NCBI GenBank assembly: GCA_963789025.1 | Contig: CAWBIT010000010.1 | Coordinates: forward strand, 1-64,000 | DNA from: AP-15 sp963789025 | GTDB taxonomy: Bacteria > Pseudomonadota > Alphaproteobacteria > ATCC43930 > CGMCC-115725 | DNA: 64,000 nucleotides | Direction of reading: 5' to 3' | Shown here: piece after piece, positions 38,147 to 48,299 of the stretch | Position numbering within the stretch: the first letter of the stretch is position 1 | Layout of the letters: each line of letters starts with the position of its first letter | Made by a program: the position numbers and the translations under genes | Notes under the pieces: generated by a model | Databases searched by the model: none | Told to the model about the DNA's origin: nothing | The model's input: the letters and a program-made list of their open reading frames with translations, nothing else

Positions 38147-38333
38147 CGAGGAGGGAGGGCTCGTCGTTATCGACGCCGGGCCCGATCCAAGGGATTTCCC
38201 GGACGGGAGCTGCAAGTCCCGGGCGACGGGCATCCGAACCGGCGTCGCGAACCGGGCGCGCGCTCTGCTGGTGCGCGATGCCTCGGCCGGCTTGACCCGT
38301 TGACGCGATCGCGCCAGCGGTCCGGTGATGTCG

Positions 38334-40169
38334 TCAATCAGGCTCGAACATGCCCCTGTAGTCGACGCGAAGCGAAGAGTCTTGGTCTTCCTTGCGCGCG
38401 ACGCAATTGCCGGCAACCAGGAATTCGATGTCGGTTCCCATAAAGCAGCGGAACGCGTCTTCCGGGGTGCAGACGATCGGCTCGCTTCTGATATTGAAGC
38501 TCGTGTTCACCAGTGCCGGGCAGCCGGTGCGCGCTTTGAATGCGGAGAGCAGCGCGTGATAACGCGGGTTTGTCTCTTTGTGAACTGTCTGGATACGCGC
38601 CGACATGTCGACATGAGTAACGGCCGGGATTTCCGAGCGGATGGTGTTGAGTCTCTCGATCCCAAAAAGCTTTTTGTCTTCGTCCGACACAGGGTGACGC
38701 CGATCCTCGAGGACATCCGCAACGACGAGCATGTAAGGGCTGTCGCCATCGATCTCGAACCACTCGGCCACGTCTTCCCGTAGCACGGACGGCGCGAAGG
38801 GGCGGAAACTCTCGCGGAACTTGACCTTTAGATTCAGCTGCCGCTGCATATGGGGCGAGCGCGGGTCACCGAGGATCGATCGGGCCCCGAGGGCGCGGGG
38901 ACCGAACTCCATCCGTCCCTGGAACCAGCCGACAGCCTTCTCTTCGATCAGCGCGTCGACGGTGTGCTCAATTACCGCCTCGTCTTCCACAATCTTGAAG
39001 ACCGCCCCGGCATTGCGGAACCGGTCCGCGATCTCCGCATTTGAGAAGCCGGGCCCGAGATAGGCCCCCTGCATCCCGTCAAGAACGTTTCCAACTCTTC
39101 GCGGCTGATCGAGGAATTCATGATAGGCAGAGAGTGCGGCGCCGAGCGCGCCACCGGCATCCCCGGCGGCCGGTTGAACCCAAAGCTCGTCGATCCCCCC
39201 GTCGCGCAATATCTTGCCGTTGGCGACACAATTGAGCGCGACGCCGCCAGCCAGGCACAGCCTGCGCAGCCCGGTTTCCGCAACCAGGCTGCGAACCATG
39301 CGCACAATCGCCTCCTCGATGACCGCTTGGACCGAGGCAGCCAGATCCATGTGACGCTGCTCGAGCAATTCGTCCGGGGCCCGCGGTGGCCCGCCGAACA
39401 AACGATCGAAGCGGCCGTTGGTCATCCGCAATCCAACGCAGTAATCGAAATATTCCTGATTGAGGCGAAACGAGCCGTCTGGCTTGAGGTCGATCAAATG
39501 CTCAAGGATAGCATTGGCATATCGTGGCTCGCCGTAAGGCGCCAACCCCATGACCTTGTACTCGCCGGAATTCACCTTGAAGCCGGTGTAATGGGTGAAC
39601 GCCGCGTAAAGCAGGCCAAGGGAGTGGGGGAAGTGGATTTCCTTCAGCATGTCAATGCCGTGATTTCGGCCAATTCCCGCACTTGTGGTGGCCCATTCTC
39701 CGACACCGTCGATTGTGAGGATCAGCGCCTCGTCGAAGGGCGAAGGATAAAAGGCGCTAGCCGCGTGGCTCCGGTGATGCTCGGCAAACAGCAGCTTGCG
39801 CTGCCAGTCAAAGCCCGGCGCCCGCGACTTGAGCCGCTTGCCAATCAAGTCCTTCTGAAACAATTTCTCCTTGAGCCACAGTGGCAAAGCGATGCGGAAC
39901 GAGGCAAAACCGCGCGGCGCGAAGGCGAGATACGTCTCGAGCAACCGTTCGAATTTCAGAAACGGTTTCTCGTAGAACACGATATAATCAAGCTCGTCGA
40001 GAGAAAGGGCGCCCTCCTCGAGACAGTAGCGAATCGCATTCTCAGGGTAGCGCGCATCCTGTTTTTTACGGGTAAAGCGCTCTTCCTGCGCCGCGGCAAC
40101 AATATGGCCGTCCTCGACCAGCGCCGCGGCACTGTCATGATAAAAGGCGGAGATCCCGAGAATGCGCAC
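38334..40169 (-). CDS. NodU/CmcH-family carbamoyltransferase (SxtI-like)
   Basis: The 611-residue product has the Kae1-like N-terminal domain: ILGISAFYHDSAAALVEDG, the metal-binding HHRSHA (H131, H132, H135), SGEYKVMGLAPYG and LAGGVALNCVANGKI. The C-terminal domain has GRMEFGPRALGARSILGDPR and NTSFNIRSEPIV. Such enzymes transfer a carbamoyl group from carbamoyl phosphate to a hydroxyl of a sugar or small molecule. The two downstream-named partners (50-residue and SxtJ-like proteins) lie immediately upstream on the same strand, as in sxtI-J-K sets. Confidence 0.9.
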   Translation of the reverse strand: MRILGISAFYHDSAAALVEDGHIVAAAQEERFTRKKQDARYPENAIRYCLEEGALSLDELDYIVFYEKPFLKFERLLETYLAFAPRGFASFRIALPLWLKEKLFQKDLIGKRLKSRAPGFDWQRKLLFAEHHRSHAASAFYPSPFDEALILTIDGVGEWATTSAGIGRNHGIDMLKEIHFPHSLGLLYAAFTHYTGFKVNSGEYKVMGLAPYGEPRYANAILEHLIDLKPDGSFRLNQEYFDYCVGLRMTNGRFDRLFGGPPRAPDELLEQRHMDLAASVQAVIEEAIVRMVRSLVAETGLRRLCLAGGVALNCVANGKILRDGGIDELWVQPAAGDAGGALGAALSAYHEFLDQPRRVGNVLDGMQGAYLGPGFSNAEIADRFRNAGAVFKIVEDEAVIEHTVDALIEEKAVGWFQGRMEFGPRALGARSILGDPRSPHMQRQLNLKVKFRESFRPFAPSVLREDVAEWFEIDGDSPYMLVVADVLEDRRHPVSDEDKKLFGIERLNTIRSEIPAVTHVDMSARIQTVHKETNPRYHALLSAFKARTGCPALVNTSFNIRSEPIVCTPEDAFRCFMGTDIEFLVAGNCVARKEDQDSSLRVDYRGMFEPD

Positions 40170-40187
40170 GCGGCGCCCCCCTTCTCG

Positions 40188-40340
40188 TCAAAACAACGTG
40201 TAAATGAACGGCGCGATCGCCGAGCCCTGGCTTGCTATCAGCAGCGCGCCGAACAACGCCATAGTTATCATTATGGGGGCGAGCCAAAATTTCTTGCGAG
40301 CGCGCAAGAAACACCAGAACTCGACCAAAAAGCTGCCCAT
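40188..40340 (-). CDS. DUF5989 / SxtK-like small membrane protein
   Basis: The 50-residue product begins MGSFLVEFWCFLRARKKFWL and continues APIMITMALFGALLIASQGSA as one membrane helix. This matches the small DUF5989 proteins found beside NodU-type carbamoyltransferases. Position between sxtJ-like and carbamoyltransferase genes, with gaps of 11 and 18 bp, supports an operon. Role unknown; probably a membrane anchor or partner. Confidence 0.82.
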   Translation of the reverse strand: MGSFLVEFWCFLRARKKFWLAPIMITMALFGALLIASQGSAIAPFIYTLF

Positions 40341-40351
40341 CTGAATTCCCC

Positions 40352-40795
40352 TCAAAACTGCCGCCTCATAGTCGATGCCCCGCCCGCCGGCGTCTCGCGC
40401 TCGATCCAGTAAGTGGCTGCAGTCGGATCGGCTGCGAGACGCAATGGCCGTTTGCCAACTATTCTCATAAACAACGCCATCGGGGTGACTACTAGAAAGA
40501 AGAGTAGTGCCAAGATGATGGGATTCACCACCTTCGCAATCGCGGTACCTACTTTCAACCAGAGCCGGTTCAGCGTAGACAACCGCGAGGGCACAAAAAT
40601 TCCAAGCAACAACAGTAAAGCGCCCAAGCCAAAGATCAAGCATGCAACCGAAGAGATTGCTCCCGCCACGAACGTTTTTGCTGCACCGATCAGCATCAAT
40701 ATGCTGCCGACGGTGCAGCCGAACGCTCGGTCGCTGCCAGCTTCTGTCGGCTCCTCATCACGATAGTTTTCGTGCAGCGAAGAATTCTGGCTCAC
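40352..40795 (-). CDS. SxtJ-family membrane protein
   Basis: The 147-residue product has three hydrophobic stretches. SDRAFGCTVGSILMLIG, LNRLWLKVGTAIAKVVNPIILALLFFLVVTP and the C-terminal DPTAATYWIERE...MRRQF match the SxtJ family. It is the first gene of the carbamoyltransferase trio. Function is not known. Confidence 0.82.
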   Translation of the reverse strand: MSQNSSLHENYRDEEPTEAGSDRAFGCTVGSILMLIGAAKTFVAGAISSVACLIFGLGALLLLLGIFVPSRLSTLNRLWLKVGTAIAKVVNPIILALLFFLVVTPMALFMRIVGKRPLRLAADPTAATYWIERETPAGGASTMRRQF

Positions 40796-41054
40796 TGACG
40801 ATCCCCCGCCCGGTGAAACGGCTTGTAGCTCAAGTCTTCTCTAGTATCCTATCGAAGGGGTCCAAAAAATTCATACAGGAGAGTGATTGGAACGTCAAGC
40901 CATCCCCACGAGAACGTTGTTGCTTCTATAATATCCGCTGCGCTATTCCTCGGCGCCCAGTTCGATTGAAGCGCGTCATCGGCGCCCTTTAAGACTAGGA
41001 TCGCTGTTCGGACTATCCATGGCACTCCGAACAAACCGAAAGCCGCGAGGGCAG

Positions 41055-41312
41055 CTACGGCTCCAGCGAGCAGCCTTCTATATCGTATTCGTCGAACACG
41101 CTCTCGGCGACGGCATATGGCGGTCCGTTGAACCATCCCTCGGCCTCCGCTTCGGCGCGGCCCAGTACGCAGCGACGTTCGGGCGCGTTGCTTCCGACCT
41201 CGACGCGATCGAGGCGAATGGCGATGATCGTGCGTGTGCCGATATCGGTGCAGCGCCATTGCCTGCCGCCACACTCAAAGGCGCCGCCGATTTTGAACTC
41301 GGAATGCTCCAT
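41055..41312 (-). CDS. Conserved-looking small protein downstream of a PIN toxin
   Basis: The 85-residue product reads MEHSEFKIGGAFECGGRQWR, then CTDIGTRTIIAIRLDRVEVGS, and ends GWFNGPPYAVAESVFDEYDIEGCS. I recall close relatives scattered in Proteobacteria as hypothetical proteins. The ATG lies 5 bp after the stop of the PIN toxin gene, so it looks like a third gene of that operon. Function unknown; the compact beta-rich pattern suggests a small binding domain. Confidence 0.65.
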   Translation of the reverse strand: MEHSEFKIGGAFECGGRQWRCTDIGTRTIIAIRLDRVEVGSNAPERRCVLGRAEAEAEGWFNGPPYAVAESVFDEYDIEGCSLEP

Positions 41313-41317
41313 GTTCG

Positions 41318-41734
41318 TTACACCGTTCCGACCAACGGCACATTCTCCGCTCGCGCGGCCCGCACCAGCTCGCCGTCAAGCGTCGCAAGCGGAAGCCGAC
41401 GCCGCAGCGCCAGTTCCAGATAAGCGGCATCGTAGGGAATGAGCCGGAACCGATCGCACAGGCGCAGCGTCGCCGACCAGGCTTGTCGATTGGTGCCGGA
41501 ATCGATCGCGATCACCAGCGACTGCAAATCAGTCAGTGATGCGTCCCGGTATGCAATGTCTATGCGACCGCGCCGGATCGCGACTTGAAGGCCGTTGAGC
41601 ACTTCCAGTCGCCACAGAGCGGGGACGATCGCGCCCTCTTCCGCCACCTGATTGAGGACGGCGATGCTCGCCGCCGTCCGCTCATCCTCGAAATACCACG
41701 TCAGGGTCATCGAGCTGTCGATGACCAGGCTCAC
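41318..41734 (-). CDS. PIN-domain toxin (VapC-like)
   Basis: The 138-residue product has the PIN acidic residues: VIDSSMTLTWYFEDE near the start, LWRLEVLNGL in the middle and LATLDGELVRAA towards the end. VapC toxins are Mg-dependent RNases that often cleave tRNA or rRNA. It overlaps the upstream antitoxin gene by four bases. The module lies just 3' of asnS fragment D. Confidence 0.87.
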   Translation of the reverse strand: MSLVIDSSMTLTWYFEDERTAASIAVLNQVAEEGAIVPALWRLEVLNGLQVAIRRGRIDIAYRDASLTDLQSLVIAIDSGTNRQAWSATLRLCDRFRLIPYDAAYLELALRRRLPLATLDGELVRAARAENVPLVGTV

Positions 41735-42105
41735 TGACGCCCTTCGTTGATCAGGTCCTTGATCTTGAGCCCGCCGAGGGTGACGCCCTTGCCGCGCGCG
41801 ATGATGTTGGCGGCGGCCTGGCGTGCCTTGATGCGGCTTTCCTCATCGAGCACGATCCCCGCCAGGTCGCGGCGCTCTCGTTCCAGATCGTCGAGGGTGT
41901 ATGGCTCGAACACGTCATGTGCCCTCAAAAACTCATCGAGCTTGGACCGCGTGCCGTAGCCGAGCAGACGCCGCAGCTCAGGCTTGGTCAGATGGCCAAG
42001 CTTGTATTCTTCGAGGGCTAGCGCTTCGAGCGCGCGGCGTTCGATCTCGCCAGCGCTACCGAGGCGCCCCGCCAGATCGTCGGGGATGCGAACAGTGATT
42101 TCCAT
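41731..42105 (-). CDS. UPF0175-like antitoxin for the PIN toxin
   Basis: The 124-residue product begins at ATG 42105 with MEITVRIPDDLAGRLG, has ALALEEYKLGHLTKPELRRLLG and GTRSKLDEFLRAHDV (a UPF0175-type helix-turn-helix), then a C-terminal stretch DEESRIKARQAAANIIARG that may bind the toxin. It would repress its own promoter. Its start is 36 bp downstream of the stop of asnS fragment D, so transcription from an asnS-type promoter could enter it. Confidence 0.78.
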   Translation of the reverse strand: MEITVRIPDDLAGRLGSAGEIERRALEALALEEYKLGHLTKPELRRLLGYGTRSKLDEFLRAHDVFEPYTLDDLERERRDLAGIVLDEESRIKARQAAANIIARGKGVTLGGLKIKDLINEGRQ

Positions 42106-42140
42106 GTTGGTGACCTGATCCCGCCCGGAGTGAATGTCAA

Positions 42141-42962
<822 letters not shown>

Positions 42963-43234
42963 CAGTCCTGGGCGGACAACTATGGCGTCGCCGGCGAACG
43001 GCTCAGCTTTACCGTTTTTCGAACGTTCGGCTCGATCAGAGAGCAGGAGGTCCCGTCTGTACTGGGTCTGAACGCAATGCAACCTATACGTTCCTGCCAG
43101 GGGCACGATTCCTGCACTAATCGTGTTGCTTAAAGGCCCGAAACGCGCTAAGGTTTTGCCAAATATCGAGAATCAAGTAGAATGACAGTTTAGATTAAAT
43201 CCTATCGAGTCCACCTCCACGATTGCATCGCAAC

Positions 43235-43969
43235 ATGGTCGACTACATTCGCCAGTTGTCCGGTCCGGAGATCTTTCGCGCGAGCCTGTCGATTTACTTC
43301 AGCAACTGGCGCGTAATATCAGCAATCTATTTTCTCCCAGTTCTGCCTTTGCTCGTTTTATACTCCCTCCTCGAAACGCAGAAATCGGTAGGCATAAAGC
43401 TTTTTTCATTTCTATTGTTATTCTTGGGCAGCGTCATTACTACCGCGGCCCTAACTATTGCTGTTGCGGATGTCTGCCTACAGCGCCCACCGAGTGTCAC
43501 CCGATCCTGGCGCGTCGCGCTCAGTCGCGGGTTCGGACGGCTACTTGGGACCCAGCTCCTTGCCGGCGCCCTGGTGGGGCTCGCCATGCTGCTCTTGATC
43601 ATACCCGGCCTAATCGTTGCAATGATGTTCATCTTCTCGCTCAGCGCCGTAGCGCTAGAGAACCTCGCGGGTATGACGGCCATCCGCCGTAGTCGTGAGC
43701 TCGCGCGTGGCAAGAAACTGCGAAATTTTGGGGTGCTAATTCTGGTGTCTATCCCAATATATCTCGTTAGCTTTTTGGTGGGGTTTCTAGCTGCTGCAGC
43801 GTCCGAGAGTTCCGCCTCCGAGAATTGGCTGTTTGTATTGGTGATAAACACCTTACCGCAGGTAATGGCCCCGCCGTTGCTGATCGGGACTGTCCTGCTT
43901 TACTATGATATGCGCGCCCGCAAGGAGGCTTTCGACAGCACGGCGCTGGCCCAGGAGTTGATGCACTGA
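43235..43969 (+). CDS. Polytopic membrane protein, first gene of the split-STAND operon
   Basis: The 244-residue product has about six hydrophobic helices: YFLPVLPLLVLYSLL, FLLLFLGSVITTAALTIAVA, LVGLAMLLLIIPGLIVAMMFIF, VLILVSIPIYLVSFLVGFLA and others. A cytosolic turn IRRSRELARGKKLRNFG resembles the glycerophosphodiesterase-like membrane domain family found in many bacteria. ATG 43235 is preferred over TTG 43223. It is followed after 12 bp by another membrane gene and then NTPase and TPR genes, so I infer a role as membrane effector or anchor of that system. Confidence 0.72.
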   Translation: MVDYIRQLSGPEIFRASLSIYFSNWRVISAIYFLPVLPLLVLYSLLETQKSVGIKLFSFLLLFLGSVITTAALTIAVADVCLQRPPSVTRSWRVALSRGFGRLLGTQLLAGALVGLAMLLLIIPGLIVAMMFIFSLSAVALENLAGMTAIRRSRELARGKKLRNFGVLILVSIPIYLVSFLVGFLAAAASESSASENWLFVLVINTLPQVMAPPLLIGTVLLYYDMRARKEAFDSTALAQELMH

Positions 43970-43981
43970 GTGGAGGGACCC

Positions 43982-44326
43982 ATGACGGGCGAGCAAATCA
44001 TGTACATCGTCGTCGCCGTCATCGTTGCTCTGGTTGTGGTTTTCGTTGTCTCCCGGCGGCGCGGCGGAAGAGTCACCGCGAAATGGGGCGACAAATCGCT
44101 TATCGCTGAAGGGCAATCGCCACCGGGTCGTGTCGAGGTCGGCAAAGGGGCCGAACTCAAATCCGTCGAGAACGTCACAGCCTTAGGTGTGAGCGGTTCG
44201 AACGAAGGGGCAGCGAACGCTGCGGAGGGGGGTGTTGCGGTCGCTGAAAAAATGAAGATCGAGGGTGCCAAGAATGTCGATCTCACCGGCGTCGACTTGC
44301 GCAGCAAAACGCCGGGCCAACCCTGA
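43982..44326 (+). CDS. Single-span membrane protein of unknown function
   Basis: The 114-residue product has one N-terminal helix (MTGEQIMYIVVAVIVALVVV) followed by a basic RRRGG stop-transfer and a polar, glycine/alanine/valine-rich tail with ENVTALGVSGSNEG and MKIEGAKNVDLTGVDL. GTGGAGGG upstream of the ATG is a good binding site. It lies 7 bp ahead of the NTPase gene in the same operon. No family recognised. Confidence 0.68.
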   Translation: MTGEQIMYIVVAVIVALVVVFVVSRRRGGRVTAKWGDKSLIAEGQSPPGRVEVGKGAELKSVENVTALGVSGSNEGAANAAEGGVAVAEKMKIEGAKNVDLTGVDLRSKTPGQP

Positions 44327-44333
44327 GGCGGCC

Positions 44334-45197
44334 ATGGCCGATCAGGTCTTTGTAAATCGCGGAGAGGAGCTTGAGCGGTTTCGAGCCGTCACCCAACCGC
44401 ATGCCAAGCCGGTGCTCGTCGTTTGCGGCGACGGCGGTGTCGGCAAGTCGGCACTACGCCGCCAGATGGAAGCGGCGTGCACCATCCGCAAAGTGCTCAT
44501 CGAATGGCGTAAAACCCGTCCATACGACTACGTGGATATCATGCGGTCTGTGGCGAGTGGTAGTGAGACCCCTCATTTCGAAGAATTCCAGCAGCTGCTG
44601 GCGCGTTTCGAGGAGGCAGACCGGAGCATCACAATCAACCTGCAGACCACCGGCGCGATCGAGGTCGCGAGGGAGGCCGTCCTCCAGAATGTGGGGTCCG
44701 TCACGGCGACGGCCGTGAACATCGAGCGCTTCGTGGCGGGACCGCGGCAGAACGGACTTGCCGCCAACCGCATGACCAGGTTGACGGACGCCTTCCTCCG
44801 CTGTCTGGGCGTCGCTACGACGGGCGCACACATCATGATCTTCCTCGACGCTTTCGAGATGGCCGACAAGGAGACAAAGGACTGGGTGTGGAGCGAGTTT
44901 GCGACGGCCCTCGACGACGAGAGTTTGCGGCGCGTGCGTCTTACCGTCTTCACGCGTGAGACGCCGAGCCTCGAGCCAAACCTCCGGCCGCTGGTCGATA
45001 TACTGCCGCTGGCGCCGTTGAGACCGCTTCACGTGGTTGAATACATGCGGCAGCGCGGCGTCACGTTGCCCGGCGACGCTTTTTTCAGCGTCGTGGCAGA
45101 TGGGATAATCGCTGCTACGAGCGGCAGTATGATTAGCATCGTCACTGCGGTCGAAGCGATGTTAGCCGGTCAGAACAGGGTGCTCGGGTCCCCGTGA
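44334..45197 (+). CDS. P-loop NTPase of STAND/NACHT type (NTPase half)
   Basis: The 287-residue product has Walker A GDGGVGKS (32-39), Walker B IMIFLDAFE (167-175), a sensor-like LTVFTRET (203-210) and LPLAPLRPLHVVEYMRQRGV. A STAND-like T-x-G segment (ATSGSMISIVTAVEAM, 261-276) closes the protein. The winged-helix and repeat domains that normally follow in STAND proteins are instead in the next gene, whose GTG overlaps this stop (GTGA). A frame opening at 44265 is rejected in favour of ATG 44334. Confidence 0.8.
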   Translation: MADQVFVNRGEELERFRAVTQPHAKPVLVVCGDGGVGKSALRRQMEAACTIRKVLIEWRKTRPYDYVDIMRSVASGSETPHFEEFQQLLARFEEADRSITINLQTTGAIEVAREAVLQNVGSVTATAVNIERFVAGPRQNGLAANRMTRLTDAFLRCLGVATTGAHIMIFLDAFEMADKETKDWVWSEFATALDDESLRRVRLTVFTRETPSLEPNLRPLVDILPLAPLRPLHVVEYMRQRGVTLPGDAFFSVVADGIIAATSGSMISIVTAVEAMLAGQNRVLGSP

Positions 45198-46735
45198 CCG
45201 AGCTGCCGGCGTATGTTCGAGATCTCCTTGACAAGCTAGCCTCCGGCGGAAATCCGCTCGAAATACTACTTGCCGCACTGCCGACCGACGAGGGACGGTT
45301 CCTCCGTCTGTGCGCGATTCCGCATACCTTCAGCCCGCCTTTGTTGCCGGTCCTCGACCCGCAGCTTTCTGAAGCAGAGGCTGCGGCGAAGTACGCCGGT
45401 CTTGCCAAGCTCGCGATCGTCCGGCAGGTCGGCGACCGCCTCGCCCTCCACGACGATGCCCGGGCGCACCTCTTCCGTAGCTGGCTCGAAGGGGCTACCC
45501 TCGAATTCGCGGAAGTGAGCGGGCGCCTTGCGGGATACTTCCGAGGGCAAGTCGTGGAGCTTCGAGCGGATATTGCAGCCGCCGAAGAAGCCCAGCTTCG
45601 AATGGTCTTCCACCTGATCGGAGCTGACGAGCGCCGAGGCATTGCGGAATTCGAGCGCACTTCCCGCCAGCTCCGTTATCGCCTGCATTGGGCGATGCTC
45701 GAGCGGCTTCTCGGTCTGGTCGATGAATATGCCGCCGTCCTGAACTCGACGAGCCGCGCCGCGGTTCAGTACCATCGTGGTAAGCTCGCCGCCGACCTGC
45801 GCCAATGGGAGGTCGCAAAGACACAGTTCGAGGGAGTGATGGCGTGCGAGGCGGCCGGCGACGATCGACGTCTCCACAGCCGGATTCGCCTCGGCATGGT
45901 CGAGGCGTCGCGCCGCGATTGGGACGCAGCAATCGCAGTTTTCGAGCGGGCGCTTGGCGAACTTGATCGCGGCAGTTCCTCGACCCCGGATCGCGAGAAA
46001 CTCGTCGCGCTTACGCTCCTGGACCTCGGAAGCGCTTGGCGCGAAAAACACAATTATTCGAAAGCCGCCGACTTTATAGGGCGCGGGCTTCAGCGGGCGG
46101 AAAATCACCCCAATGCGTATATTCAGGCTAATGCCTATAACAGTCGCGGGCGGTTACATGCGGATCTGGACGAGCGGGAACACGCAATCGCCGACTACCA
46201 GCGCAGCCTCGAACTTTTGGAAAAGGACGGCGATAGTTTGCGGGCGGCTGATGTCCTCAACAATCTCGGTGTGGAGTACCTCAAGTCGGCGCGGTGGCAA
46301 GAAAGCCGGAGCTTTTTCGAGCGCAGCCTGCAAATAAAGCGAGAGGCGGAAGACGCTGCCGGCCAGGCGAGGGTGCTGAACAACCTCGCCCGATTAGAGC
46401 GTCGCGCGCAAGCGCAGCCCCGTGCCATAGCGTTGCTGGGACAAGCAGCCCAACTGTTCGAGGAAGTGCACGACTACTTTAGCGCTGGGGTCGCGAAGCG
46501 CAACCTCGCTCGCTGCCACCGCGCGATCAATGAGATCGCTGGGTTCACGGAGGGGTTGAAGGAGGCACGAAAATTATTCGAGCAGGCCGGCGCCGGACAG
46601 GAGATTGCCAATATCGATGCCGAGTTGAAGGGGCTCAAATGGCCGCGGGGTTGCACGCTTTCTCTGGTGATCGTTGTCGGCGTGTTCGCCCTCCTCATCC
46701 TCGGAATAATCATCGTCGCCGTCGTCGAGGGTTGA
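45194..46735 (+). CDS. Winged-helix/TPR protein with C-terminal membrane anchor (sensor half of split STAND)
   Basis: The 513-residue product starts at GTG 45194. Residues ~27-100 (LPTDEGRFLRLCAIPHTFSP ... HDDARAHLFRSWL) resemble the winged-helix module of STAND proteins. From ~190 to ~460 there are tetratricopeptide-like repeats: QYHRGKLAADLRQWEVAK, AYNSRGRLHADLDEREHAI, VLNNLGVEYLKSARWQES, and VLNNLARLERRAQAQPRAI. The last ~27 residues form one membrane helix (LSLVIVVGVFALLILGIIIV). I infer a membrane-tethered sensor that pairs with the NTPase. Confidence 0.8.
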   Translation: MTELPAYVRDLLDKLASGGNPLEILLAALPTDEGRFLRLCAIPHTFSPPLLPVLDPQLSEAEAAAKYAGLAKLAIVRQVGDRLALHDDARAHLFRSWLEGATLEFAEVSGRLAGYFRGQVVELRADIAAAEEAQLRMVFHLIGADERRGIAEFERTSRQLRYRLHWAMLERLLGLVDEYAAVLNSTSRAAVQYHRGKLAADLRQWEVAKTQFEGVMACEAAGDDRRLHSRIRLGMVEASRRDWDAAIAVFERALGELDRGSSSTPDREKLVALTLLDLGSAWREKHNYSKAADFIGRGLQRAENHPNAYIQANAYNSRGRLHADLDEREHAIADYQRSLELLEKDGDSLRAADVLNNLGVEYLKSARWQESRSFFERSLQIKREAEDAAGQARVLNNLARLERRAQAQPRAIALLGQAAQLFEEVHDYFSAGVAKRNLARCHRAINEIAGFTEGLKEARKLFEQAGAGQEIANIDAELKGLKWPRGCTLSLVIVVGVFALLILGIIIVAVVEG

Positions 46736-47242
46736 ACCGCGGACCAGTGCCCGGATAGCACTATCTCGATCCCGGAGTTGCGTTGCCGCAATGAAAAATG
46801 GGCGGTCCGGTCAAGCTCGTCTAGTCTGCGGCTGACGTCGAGCCTTGCACGTCATCCAGCTGGGTGAGCATCGTTTTGGTGAACGTGCGGGACTCGTCAG
46901 CGTCGTAATGGCGTGTCCTTCATAATAGGACGAAGGCCAACCGGGGTAAGAGCGGTTTGAATGGCTACCACGCCCTTGCGGGGTGGTGTCGCAAATACCA
47001 GGATTTTCGCGCAACGGTGCCGGCGCTGGACAAACAATCACTTAGCAAGGCCAGAAATCCTGTGCGAATGTTCGCTTTCCACCTTACCCACGCAAAAAAG
47101 GGGTGGGGCGTTGAGGGCCGGCCTGCACAAATTGCGCTACGTCGATGGCGACAATATCTATATCGACTCTGTTGGGCGGAGCTTCCGAGATGGCTATAGC
47201 ACCGAGCGACGGCGACCGCAGACGCGAGCGCTGAGGCAGGAT
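46736..47242. other. Intergenic region, no supported gene
   Basis: About 500 bp. Minus-strand 46825-46915 reads RHYDADESRTFTKTMLTQLD then DVQGSTSAAD and stop, which looks like a C-terminal coding remnant but has a stop codon only 10 codons upstream and no recognised family. Other frames show no motif. The right edge runs into asnS fragment E. Confidence 0.4.
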
Positions 47243-47245
47243 GCA

Positions 47246-47894
<649 letters not shown>

Positions 47895-48299
47895 TTATCG
47901 CACTACGCGCTGCACAAGGGTGGCGGGTGTAACGATTGGGATTCCCCGGAACGGATTGAGCGCGAGGAGATCGGCGTCGCCGGAGACGATGAGATCGGCA
48001 TGGCCGTCAACAGCCAGCTCCAGAAATTTGTCATCCTTAGGATCGCGGCACGCAGTGATTCGGTGGGTGATCGTGACCAGCTCAGCGGCCACCAGCAGTT
48101 CACTCAGCCAATCTCGGAAGCGCGGCGGGATCAGCGGGGCAAGACGCGGGCGGACGAGGGTGACGAATAGCTCACGCTCGGTGAGCGTCGACTTGAGGAG
48201 GCGGCCGCTCTCCGCCACAATATGCACGGCCATACCCGGTAGCGATTTTTCCTTTAGCGCCGCGCTGATAAAGACATTCGTGTCGACCACGACCCTCAT
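47895..48299 (-). CDS. PIN-domain toxin (COG1569-like)
   Basis: The 134-residue product begins MRVVVDTNVFISAALKEKS and has CRDPKDDKFLELAVDGHADLIVSGDADLL, the signature of the 'putative toxin, PIN family' group. Acidic residues D6, the DDKFLE pair and SGDADL form the metal site. It overlaps its antitoxin by four bases, and its TAA is placed directly at the asnS fragment E breakpoint. Confidence 0.87.
   Translation of the reverse strand: MRVVVDTNVFISAALKEKSLPGMAVHIVAESGRLLKSTLTERELFVTLVRPRLAPLIPPRFRDWLSELLVAAELVTITHRITACRDPKDDKFLELAVDGHADLIVSGDADLLALNPFRGIPIVTPATLVQRVVR

Noticed and set aside
40849..41274. Minus-strand frame whose C-terminal part looks membrane-like (AGAVAALAAFGLFGVPWIV)
   Set aside because: Its N-terminal half overlaps the better-supported gene at 41055-41312 and there is no good start or ribosome binding site after 41055.
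46825..46915. Short coding-like remnant (DADESRTFTKTMLTQLDDVQ)
   Set aside because: Only ~30 codons with a stop just upstream and no recognisable family; not enough to list as a gene.
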